Below are positions 47,901-59,700 of a DNA stretch of 64,000 bases, in pieces; the stretch's first letter is position 1; each line of letters opens with the position of its first letter. The stretch covers positions 54,612,147 to 54,676,146 of the forward strand of contig JAMPIT010000894.1 in assembly GCA_026261815.1 (NCBI GenBank). The letters run 5' to 3'. Source of the DNA: Monarcha castaneiventris obscurior (taxonomy: Eukaryota > Chordata > Aves > Passeriformes > Monarchidae). The notes below the pieces were generated by a model. That model was not told the DNA's origin and searched no databases. It saw only the letters and a program-made list of their open reading frames with translations. Position numbers and translations under genes: made by a program.

Positions 47901-50900
47901 TTAAAGAATTGCAGGGTTAAACAACAAGGCTCTACAGTCTCCCAAATGTCCTGGTTTCCTTTCAGTTTTGTAGTAGTCCATGTGAAACAATTGCATGTGG
48001 TGCTATGAAATGTTATCATTTATGTGGATTTAATACAAAATTAGAGAGCACATAGGTCATGACTTAGCAAAACTGCTTTCCTTTTACTCTTTGCACTTCT
48101 CTTCCTGACTTCTTACTGATCTTTGTATCAAGCAGCACAGAGTGTACCATGGTTGACAATACGTTTTTCTTAGATAATTATTTTCATGAAAGAAAACACC
48201 TGGAATATGAATTTCTGTGAGTCATTCTTGGTAGTTGTAGTCATGGTTAAGTCCTCCTGGCTTCTCTGATTGCTGCTTAGCATAGAGCTGCTCCTGTTTT
48301 TTGCCCTTGCAGTGGAGTGGCAGAGCAGTCTGTGGCACTGACCCGGTGATGGGTGATACTAGCCTTTATTCATAGTGAAACCTGTGAAATCCCACTTGGA
48401 AAAAGGGACTTTAGGAGGAGAGGGGATGCAACAGTTGTCAGTGAGCACTGTTCCCCTTCAGCAGCTCTGGGCAGAGACTGAAGGGTGTGGTAGAGCGATG
48501 TCCCAGACATGAAAATACAATCTCATACTGCAAAAGCTTTGAAAGAATAAAAGATTCCAAGAGTAGCCTAAACATTATAATTTCCTGAATGTTCCTTTAG
48601 CATAAGGTTCATAATTTTTTAATGGAATATGTGCTCACAAGAAGAAAAGGTCTGTTACCACATCTATCTAAATCACCTTGGGAGATACCAGTTTTTTTCC
48701 ACTGGCCACATTTCTTCGGGCATTTTCATAGGGTGCTTTCCTGTGTTCACATCTACTGAAAATACATAAAACTCCATGTGACCAGCGATGCTCCCTTTTC
48801 AGACAGCATGCACATAGTGATTGCTGGGTTCTTTTCTGTTAGGACTTGGTACTCCAGCTTCTCATTTACTGCAGAGGAGAAATTGAAGTTGCTTCTGATG
48901 GCCTGGCCGTGGGCTCTGTGGATTCTAAGAGGTGCATGTTAATGTGTCAGTGCTGTCCTGCCAGTTGCACCTGCAGTTCTCCAGCCCACGGTTGATTGTT
49001 TCCCGGGAATTACAGCAGGGAAAGGCTGGGTGTTAGGTGATCCCAGGGCTGTGGCTGCCCACGTTCCTGGCTCAGGGGCAGGCAGGTGTCACCCTCAGCA
49101 AACAGATGGACGGGGTGCAGGCAGCCTGCGGAGCACGTGTGCTGCAGGGCTGGGAGGTAAGGTCAGAATTTCCAGACAAGAATGTCTGAATTGCCGTGCC
49201 CTACTTATCCAACTGTGAGCTGGATTAATGAAAGGGAGAGTTTAGACACAGAAGTACTTCGGGTGCATTTAGTGGGAGAAGAGATGTTTTCTTTTGTATC
49301 TGTACAGGTGGTCCTTTTGAGGCAAGCCAAAATAAGCTTCCTCACCTGGGTAACGGCCTGAATAGGTTGGCAGGGTATGAATCCATTTCCAACAAGTGTA
49401 AGGAAAAGTGTAACAGTTTGCCAGTGCACAACCTTTCATTAATTTTTTTCTTAGCAAGTTTTTTCTTTGGCCATTGAGTTAGGCTGAGGCCTAATTTTTT
49501 TTTTTTTAACCGTAGGCAGTTCTAAAGTAGCAAACTATTAATAGAGGAATATTGGTTTAGAAGAACACTAATGCACAGGGGATTCTAGAGCAAACGAGGC
49601 AATGCTGTCAATGGTTCAGATTGTTCTTAATTACAATAATGGCATTATAGGAGCTGCAGTTGCTGTCGGGCACAAAAGAAGATAATGATAATGTCAGAGT
49701 GCTCAGAGTAAATGCAGTATAATGTATTGCAGAGCTGAATTCAAAAGATGATATGCCTAACTTGTCGTCAGAGTGCATGAAGAAGAAGAATGGTAAAAGG
49801 TCAGAACACTTTTTGTTGTAACTATGTAGTTCAGGGGTTTGGCTTTTGTGGTTTGTTTGGGATTTTTTGTGGCCTATGCTTTCAGGCTTAAGAAGAAATG
49901 TCAGGTCTCATGTGTTTAAATGATAAGTATTAATTTTATTAGAAGGTGCGGTCACATCTATCCTACGCACTTGGAATAAAGAACATCACTCTTGCTTTGA
50001 GAAGGAAAGGAAATATCTATTGGCTCAGTACCCTCAACACATTTGATATTGATCCTGTCAGAACAAAAGAACATGAATATGGTAGATTTGGCCCCGAGTC
50101 AGAATTTGCCCCAGAAGCTTCTGGAAGTGTGTCCAGACCTATTTGATTCATGTGATCCCTGTTTTATAATGAGACCAAAAAAAATTCAACTCTGAATTTA
50201 GGTGTGTTTGAAAGCTGGATTTGAATTTTATGGCTAGAGGCCAAATCTGAACTGCAGCATTTTTAAACATTTTTATGCTGTGCACTCAAATTCATTACTG
50301 CAGAGGAAGAGACTTTAGTGCTTCACTGCAAAGTAAAACGTGCAGCAGAGCAGCTCATGGTCTTGCATTCTTGTCACTGCTTTGTGATAATTCTCAGTCA
50401 TACATAAGAACACATAATAAACTGGAAAATAGTGGTGGTATTCCTCATTATACCACGAGCGTTCAGAGTGACTTAGTGTCTTGCATAACTTGTAAAACCT
50501 TACTGTAGTGGTGGGTTGAATTGGAAAAAAAATAATCAGCATCCAGTTGCATTTGCAGCTGTATTATTTTATTCACTTTTAACTGACTTGAAACATTCAC
50601 CCACAAATAAATAATCTTTAACTGATTTCAAACAGTTACTCCCAAATGAAACTATTTATATAGAAGCAGAATAAGTATTTTTTGGTTGTTGTCTCATACA
50701 CAAAATGCCAGCACATAAAGACAGTTTTTCCTGGGCAGACCTCAGGGTGCAGGTGCTCTGTAGGGCACAAGGTGGCTCCAGCTGACGAGGAAAGCTGGCG
50801 TGAGCAGCCCGAGTGCCAGCAATGAGTTCAGAGGAATCAGCTACTGCTGTGTCAGAATGGAGCTCAGCAGCTCTCTGTGTGCACGTCTGCTGTTCTGAAA

Positions 50901-53190
50901 ATGGGCTGAATCTTAATGGCCTTTAGAAGAAAACCGTGCCTAGCTTTAGAGCCAGACTAGTACATTTAGATTGCATTTTGGGTCTTGTATTTCATTTTTT
51001 AATGAGTTACCCTAGTGGGTTTTATCAGATGTTCTGCTTTTGCCTGAGTAAAAGGCAACAATTCTGTGCAGAACAGCATTCCCAGGGTAAGCTGTGGAAA
51101 TAAACAAGAGTTGGTGTGTACAGTGAGAACACAAATGTAAAGTAAGCTAGGCAGACGATAGGACAGAGACTGAAAGCTTAATGAGAAAGGGTTTGGGTTT
51201 TTTGGTTTGGTTTTGGTTTTTTTTTCTTTTTTGGAAACAGGTCATTAAAATGAGAGAGCAGAATAAATTGGTAAGAAAACCCTATATTATAAACAATCAG
51301 GAATACTTTGTGTCTCTTGTCGGTCTTGCACCCTGTAAAACAGCATTTTTGTTTTCAGAGTCTCTTAGAAGCAAATTGCTTGTCCATTTCTATTTCCAAC
51401 ATAATATTAGCTGCTAATAAATAGCATGCCCTTACACAGAGCATCTTCATCTGAATGAAACACCTGAGAATTTTAAGGTGAGATCAGAAAAGGAAAAATG
51501 TTTGTTCACCCTGCACCATCTGCTTGGGGCAGCTGAGGCAGAAAAGGTGAATTGATTCACTCATGTGATCCTTTGCAGGCAGAGAAGTGGAAGGGAGCTG
51601 TGGTCTCCTCATTTCTGTGTTTAGTCTTGCTCCATTAGACAGCTTTGTGCCATTCACAGTTTTTGTTGGTTTGTAACTCTCTGATGCATGTCTTGATACA
51701 GTTTAGATTTTTATATGAAATGACTTTTAATTGGTTGGATTTGTTTGGGTTTGGTTTTGTTGGGTTTTTTTTTTTTTTTTATGTGAACTAGGTGGACGTT
51801 TCCTGGGATTTGAATTTTTAAATATACTTTATGTACAGTAGCAGCAGGCATTATATTAAATAAATATGTGAAGAAATAGCATTTCTTAATGTGATCTTTG
51901 TCTCTATCCCAAAGAAGGAAGGTTTGGTTAAGAGGTTAAAATGTTTTACCTGGTATAACAGTCTTTCTCAAAGTAATGTCAGGTGTTAAAACAAATTTAT
52001 AAATCTAAATTTCCTGTATTATTTGTTTTAAAACTCTTGAAGTGTATAGTTTTCTTCTCTAATGTTAAATACAGTGAAATAGATTAGGTACCAGACCTAC
52101 AGAGACTTAGTGTTAAAACAGTGCAAAGCACCATTTTGACTTAGTAAACTATTTGTATTTTCATTTTTACAGATGAATTTTATCAAAAGTTAGCTGCAGG
52201 CATGATTCTAATTAGAAGCTCCCCATATTAGATCTAATCCCTTTGTTCTTCATTCAGACAGAACGCCCATTAGGGTCAAAGAAAGTTTTGACTGAATAAG
52301 GAATACAACAACTGGCTGTAGTTTTAGTACATATAGGGCCAGATTGTGGGTCAGGGCCAGCTTAAAGTGTACAGCTCCAGTGATTCCACATCTTGTGCAT
52401 AATAGGCAGATCCTTCACACTGTTATGATGGTACTTTATTAACATGTCAAATACAGAAGAAAAAAACCTGACAGTTTTATGGCTGCTCAGAATCTTTTTA
52501 GCACGTCTTGGTGTTTTGTGTTTCTGAACTGAAATTATGCAAATATGTCTTCAAAAACATTTCCCTGTTTTCATGAGAGAGCGAAGAAAATAGAAGTAAT
52601 CAAAAATTGGTATTAAATACTCAAATAGTTCAGCTAATTAATAAATCTGCTGTTGCAGAATAGAAGGTCTGTGGGCTGGAGCTGGCTCTTAACTTAATGT
52701 TAACTTACATTTAATTAGCCAGACCAGATGGAAGCTGGCTAAGCTTCGCATGAAGGCTTGTGGGAGAAAGAAATAATCTTCCATTTTGTCAAAGGAACTA
52801 ATACCACAGATTAAAGGTCAGTGTTCTTTCCAGAATTTAAAGAGTGGATGCACAGTGGCTGACAGCAAGAAACAGCAAGGGCACTAACAAATTAGCTTAA
52901 CCCCTGGATGACTAGTGTACCAGCTCTGCTTCATTTACTTGCCGTGTTCAAACCATCAGTCTCCAGTTTCACCAATAAATATCTTATCCCAGGGAGATAA
53001 GAATGTCTGTAGATTTTATTCTTGTGTCAGGGAAGTAGAGTTGTATGTAGGCAGTTAGCGGGGATAGAGAGATGAAGTTCTGGGGGATGTTTTCTTACTC
53101 AGCAGAGTAAAACCTTCATGCTGTTCAGATGCTAAGCACTTGGGATGAGTCTGACAAACCACTTAATTCCCTGCTTAACAATAAGCATGC

Positions 53191-53219
53191 AAGGAGGCAA
53201 GTCAAGGAGGCAAGTCAAG
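53191..53219. repeat. 13-bp tandem duplication
   Basis: ggaggcaagtcaa occurs twice in a row (53193-53205, 53206-53218), with a partial third match shortly after (caaggaggtgc). Confidence 0.7.
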
Positions 53220-53673
53220 AAACCATTCATGTGCTCAAGGAGGTGCATACATGATCATGTCACAGCACAGCAGAGCTTAAGGGCTGAATCAGGCACATTC
53301 TCTGTTAAGGCTTGGAGATGTAGTGGAAAGAGGGAATGGGTCTGTCAGTCTGAACCTTAAGTAAAGCTGCAAGAAATTGCACATTTTTAAAGGTGAGGAA
53401 ATGAGAGTCTATTAAAAAAACAAGAAAGAAAGAAGGGGGTTAGGCTTGTGCTAATTGTTTGAACACTTAACCAGTCTTTGGGGATACATCCCAGGGGCTT
53501 CAGCAAGGTAGGAAAGAGTTCTTTCTGAGGTGGAGAATAGTAACACACCTACCAAGAAATTAATGCAAACTTAGCGTTGCTATGAAACATCACATAATTG
53601 TGCAGAAAATAAAGTACCCTCAGCAGTAATTAATAATCATTACAACTTTGGTCTGCCATCTTTATATCTCTTT

Positions 53674-53712
53674 TATTATATATATATTATATATAATATA
53701 ATATATATATAT

Positions 53713-53744
<32 letters not shown>
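53674..53744. repeat. (TA)n microsatellite
   Basis: About 71 bp consisting only of alternating T and A with occasional TTA/ATA phase shifts. Self-complementary, so prone to hairpins, length change and assembly error. Confidence 0.92.
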
Positions 53745-56700
53745 CTTTATATTTGTTTATATATCTTAACTTATAGTAGAAATAGCTGTGCACAGTCTAG
53801 GTTGGGAAAGGAAGCTGGGAAATAAGCACCTGCTGTTTGAGTCAGGTTTATGTCAGTGTTCATGTACAGCAGTAGGGAATTAAATATCTCCTGGACTTTC
53901 CCAGCTGGAATGCAGGCACCTGTGGAGCTGGTAGGTGTCTTTTGAACACCCTAATACACAGTGGATCTAGGTGCTTAATTCCACAGCCATAGCCACTTTA
54001 GTTCCCACAATGTGTAATCCCCTGGTAGTCACAATGTATTTTGAAATACTGTAAACAAGCCTTTCAAAACATCCTGGAGCTTGCTTCTACATTTTGTAAA
54101 CTTTTTTGCCACTAGACCCTCTTGTTGCGTGTGAATTTTCCCTTAGTGGCCACTGCCCATTTGGTGGTTGAATCACTGAAGTGAAATCATTGGGATGAGA
54201 TTGGGTCAGCTCTTGTAAAGAGTGGAGTATTTTGCAGATCTCAGTTAATAAATTGTGCTTGCTGACAGTACCTGGAGAGAGGGCTAAGGACCTGAATGAA
54301 CATGAAAACTACAGAACTATGCAACCTATTTATGATTGCCTTGTGTAGATGGAGATTTGATTTGCTGAGGTCAGAAAATCTGTGCTGCTGTTTACTATAG
54401 CTTTTTTAGAGTGTGGATAAATTCAAGATTCCAGCACCACACTCTGCAAGGTGCACAGATTAAAAAAATTAATTTTAACGTGGAAAGCTCTTCTACTTTG
54501 CCAGCTGAACTGGAGATTTGGAATCCCACTGAGTACTTTGAAAGCTGTATGCACATGTATTTATGTTGATGCTTTAATCTCTTCTCATTTTAAAATAATT
54601 GCATCCTGGGGATGGAAGAAGAATTGTTTTACTAGTCACTGTTTACTAGACCACATTTATCTACAGTTACCAACTGGTGGTGGTCGAGATACCACAGTTA
54701 TTTTCCATTCTGAGTTACTGACATATTTCAGATACCACTTGGGGACAAAATATTTGAAGGGAATGGTAAATTTTAAAACCATTGTAGCTACAAATGACAG
54801 AATTAGCATTTACTTATCAAGTAGCTCATTTCAGCTGCTGTAAAACCAGAGAGGTGTAGGAGTAGGTAGTGCGCTTTTGGGGGAGGTGTAGGTAGTGTGA
54901 AAATATTTTTTTTGCTTTCCTTGTCAGGTAAAACTTAGCAGTGCACATCTAAACTCAGCTTGTGTTCTCTGAGAAATGCCCATATAGTACAGCCCAGTAG
55001 GATTTGTCTCCACAAGTAGATTTGGAGAGAACCTTTCTGAGCAAAGCCGTTCATGTACCTTTGGTAAGTGTGTCAGACATCTTCAGGTGGGGATCACACT
55101 GCGTTTTGTAAGGGCACGAGTACAAATTCTACTTTCATTAAACTCAAAAAATGCTGTTGAAATCAGAAGAGTTTGGGAGCTGCCCTTTTCAGGGAAGTAC
55201 TGTGCAGTATGAAACTTGCCAAAAACTAATGGATTGTTTGCAGGAAATTGGAAGTTAAAGTGCATGAGTCAGTCTACTTCAAGGCTGAACAGTTTCCACT
55301 GAACTTAAATAATGAATGCCAAAACCTAGAGACAGTACAAGCAGCTGCAGCAGTTTTCTTCAGTTGTTTCATCCAGGCACTGTAAGGGATTTTATGTTTA
55401 GCAGAGTCCTCCTTGTCTTTTAGTTCATCAGGCTGTAGAAGTGTTACATACCTTGTTGTAACTGACATGGAAACCTTTGCACAAGAAGCAGCAACCGAAG
55501 AGTTTTTATTTTTGCTTCAAAGCAGTTACTACAGAGTATGGACTAGAATGTGCAGTTTCAGGGATTTCATCTGCAGCAACTACCTACTTTTGTATGACAG
55601 CTGCCAGAAAATGAGAGCATCATTTTTTTCCTCAGAAGTGATACATGTTAGCTTCACACTTCTCAAAATACTCAGGCCATTTACTTCCTGGTGTGAACAA
55701 GAATTTCAATATACTTAATGAAATATATCAAGCATTAAATAAAATACAGAATTATTCTCAATAATTTTGATTTGTAACAGATCTTATGCCCAGAGCATAT
55801 TTGTGCAATAGACTACTTTTTACCAGGATACTAAAGGAATCTAATTCTTTGTAGGAGTGCAGAAGAGGAATGAAGCGTTTGTGTATATGCATGTGGCTTA
55901 GATTTCTTTAATTTGAATTAGTTTTTGATGTCTGTGCATGCAGAGAGTAGCTGAGGGTATGCATGGTTGAGTGGATTCTTTGTCCTGCTCTGTGCTCCTG
56001 CTCTCCAGTTCTGTCCATAGTTGAACCTTCTGAGCATTTTTGAGTTGGAGAATCACTGAGTGCACCAGAGCTCTGGGACTTTGGGTCTCATCCTCATGAG
56101 AGATGCCCCAGGTCACTGAGCACCTTTGTGGCCCTTCACTGGGCTGTCTGCAGTAACTCCTTGTGTCTCCTGCCTGCCCTGGAGAGCCCAGAACTGGGCA
56201 CAGCACTTTGGGTGTGGAGGTGCAGGTGCAGAGCTCTCCTGTGTCATAATTTTCCACCACGCACAGCCTCCGTGCAGCTCTTCAGCTGTGCTGTGGACAA
56301 GAGTATGGACATCTGGTTTTAAGAAAGTTTGAGTATTTCGCTATATGAAATTCATATGAAGTTGGCCAAATGCTTCTTGGTGAGATTTAGTCTGAGTAAG
56401 CTTAATATTATTTAGAAAAGCAATTAATCACTTTTTCAAATAGAGAACAGTCCTGAATCAGAAGGAAAAATAATTTTGGGTTGTTTTGTTTTTTTTTTAT
56501 CACTTTTCAATTAGATGGAAACCTGACTGAGGTTTTCAAAGGCAACTGTAGACTTTTGTTGTGCTGAGTCAAGATAACATTCTGTTACCAAGTCTAGAAA
56601 GCTGCCTCATAAATAATGGCTACAGAATTAGCTGTGTTAATTTAGATGCATGTAATTCCTTTTACCCCTCAGTTTTAATCTGAAGCTCTTTCCTGGCATA

Positions 56701-59700
56701 ATTTACCATAAAGCCATGGGAATACTTACACAAGAGATGATGATCATCTCTTGGAGTAGGAGTGAGAACGATGAAGTTTGGGAACAAGGTGCAATCTCCC
56801 CTTTCAAAAGCAGTGGCCATGGCACAGGTTCCTGTGTTAGCTTGGGATATTTAATTATTGTGTGCCTCAGTTTCCAGATATGTGAAGTGGAGCAGTGATG
56901 GGGATTAAATTTGGAAGAACCTGTGAGCTTTCTCGATGAAAAATGTTAAGGGTTATTAAGTGTGAATGTGGTGAAAGGCTTAGCAGACAGGTGTGGCTTA
57001 AAGAAATGGTTTGAAATCCAGTAATTTAGTTCTAGGTTTAATTGAAAGTTGTAATCCCAGCAATTGGTGCCAGTGTCTTCTAGGATTTAAATCCAGCGCA
57101 CTGGAGCGTGTAATTTAAGGCTTTACAGAACAGTATTAGTGCTTATATGTTTATCACTCAGCACGTGTTAGCATTATTCCTGTGGAATGCTCTTAATTAA
57201 AATCCAGGAGCTGCTTGCAGTGCATTTGATGCTTGCTATCATGAGCACTCAGTTGAGTTAGCAGCAAAATAAATTTAAAGGAATGATTTTTCTCAGCAGT
57301 ACTGCAGTATAATTGGCAGACGCTTTTGTCACTGCTGCTGTCATTAATGTACGGGAGGTTTCGGCAGCAGATTCCTTGTTGATCAAATGACTTCTGTTTT
57401 CATTTTTCAGGTCCTAATATTAGCTTAAGTAGGAGGAAAGGGACTTTTCAGTTTGTCCAGCAGAAAACAGGATGCTTTTGCAGCAAAATAGCCATTAGGG
57501 CATGCCTAGTTTACACATTGTACTCTGACATCTCATACTTCAAAGCTAGATTTGTTTTGGAAGAGTTACACCCAGAAAAATCTCTTGATAAATGGGTGAA
57601 ATCTGTTGCTCTGTTTTTGAAGTGGAGGAACACACACCAAAAGTGTTTTGTAACATAGTATTGCTTCTTTCTGAAATTTTGCATTGTTTTTTGGGGCCTG
57701 GTGCTCAGTAGGTAGGGTTAATTATTTCAGTGTGAGCAACCAAAGTTTTAAACATGAATTCTAACTTTTTGACCCCATTAATCATAAAACTGCCTGACCT
57801 ATCTTGCTTACTGTAACATTGCTTTTTTTTTCAATTGATGAGTCATGAGCATATATTTAAAACGATTTCTTCAAAATAATTTTTAAAAAGTCCTTCATGC
57901 ATCTTAAAATGATTTTGTAAGCTAAGAATTCAGCGTATGTATGTCAGTACATACTGCAGTGGGCTTATGATATAATAGCTTCAATGAAAATTAGATCTAA
58001 ATTAAAGTAGGCTTTGAAAAAAGGTTGTGGGCACATGTTTTTGGGAGTGGCTGGAAGAACTTACTGTAGGGGAAGGTTCAGCCCTGTGTGTGCTCTACCT
58101 AGAAACCAGATAGGGTGATGTTTCTAGTTAAAGCAAGATGCAGAATTTAAAGCAAGGAACCGCTGAATATGAGAATTAATTTTTGTGTTTACACAAAAAG
58201 AAAAAATCCAACTATGCTCTAATTCATTTTCTTTGCTTTCCTTTCCAAAAATATTTTTAGAAATTAAATAAAAAGCATTGAAGTATTTCAACAACCAGTT
58301 GGTTGTGGGTTTTTTGGTTTTATTTTGGATGTTTTTATTGTTTTGTTTTGTTTTCTTTTTTATAATGCCATTAAAACTTCTTTGGAGGATAACAACCCTC
58401 TTGAGGACCAAAACCCTGCCCTGTTACAGCCAACGCTTACGGGGCTTTTTAACCCGCTCTGTGCACAGAAATCATAGAATTGAGAGATCACGGAGCTGAG
58501 CGGAAACTGAACAAAGACCCGTGACAAAATCTAATTCTTTCTGTTGCTCAGTTGAAAAACAAGTGTGTTTTGAAGTCTGTAGGCCTTTGGAAGAGTAAGG
58601 ATCTTTAACTCCAGTATGTCTGTGGAGCTGTTCTGCTGCAAGCCAGGAGCTCTCTGCCGTTCTGTGTTGCAGAGCGCCTTGCGGAGCTGAGGTGAATGCT
58701 GGCACTGCTCCCCTGGGCTGCGATTCCCTGGCAATGGAGGCTGGGGAAACTGAGGCACAGAGCCTTGGTCCAGCTTCTGGAGCAGAAAGCAGAGCCAGCT
58801 CCAGGGCTTCCTTTGCTCTTTGCACTTTCGGGATCACTCTCGAAAGTTTCTCCCTACTGGCTTGCCCTCTTCCAGATTATTTTGTTCCTATGCTGCTTTA
58901 ACATTTTTCTCCCAGAGACCAGCCACTTGTTAATTTATCTACAGATAAGAAATTGTGTGTACAATTAGCAAAAGCCTTCTTTGGTCGTATTCACCCTTAT
59001 GCCTCCCCCCTATTTTCCTCTAATTCCTGGTGACCCTTCTTTGACTTTTATTACCTTTTAAGAAGTGGTAGAATCAGGCCATTAAGTTGAAGTGAATTAT
59101 GAAATACTTAACCCTCTTGTCTCCCCTCTGAAGCGCCAACCCCACACATACCAGTTACGCACGGAGGGCTTTTTTTTGTAGAAAAATTTGACGTCTGAGT
59201 GTTTGTCTGTAGCCTGGATTGCGACATACATAAGATACAGAAAGGATAAAACCAGAAACTGAATTTTCTCCCAGTCTGAATCCCTCATGTCTCCAGGACC
59301 TCTACTTTTACCATTTTAAAAATGAATTTTGAAAAAAAAAATACACTCCGGGGTTCCGCACTTTATTCAAGGAGTTAAAAGTCTGGAGCTGTGCTTGATG
59401 AGCCAGATGGTCTTCAACAGTAACATTGTTCATATTGTTTAGATTATCCTGTTGCAAGTACAGTGCCTCGTTTACCTTTTATGGAAGAAAGTGTGGAAAA
59501 TTGACCACAGATGTAAGTAACCAAGAATGATGGCTGAGGCAATTCTTACCAGGCCTCCCTCTCTAACACGCCTGATCCTGCAGATAAAAATAAATAGAGA
59601 AATGTGAGGCAGCATGAGAAATATCTAGTGTTACCTATTTAAGTGTTTAATTTGTGCTCTGCGAGCTACTAAAATCTTTATTTTCTTAGACTGAGATTTC

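Larger units (their letters stand above)
40351..53670. other. PARVA intron 1, proximal part
   Basis: Mostly AT-rich unique DNA. Named items inside: an inverted repeat (41931-41957), a T/G-rich tract (41830-41872), a TA-rich run (42489-42514), T/G tracts (51190-51233, 51735-51781) and a 13-bp tandem repeat (53191-53219). The GC-richer pocket 44880-45290 has balanced composition and may be regulatory. Nothing supports a nested gene. Confidence 0.45.

Noticed and set aside
54451..54843. 130-codon ORF in PARVA intron 1
   Set aside because: Composition is AT-driven, there is no recognisable domain, splice context or start context, and no neighbouring exon in phase. Probably chance.
58465..58500. 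aatcatagaattgagagatc, similar to an antisense CR1 tail
   Set aside because: Only about 12 bases match the octamer region and the rest does not align, so it is below a supportable call. The same applies to 33469-33510.
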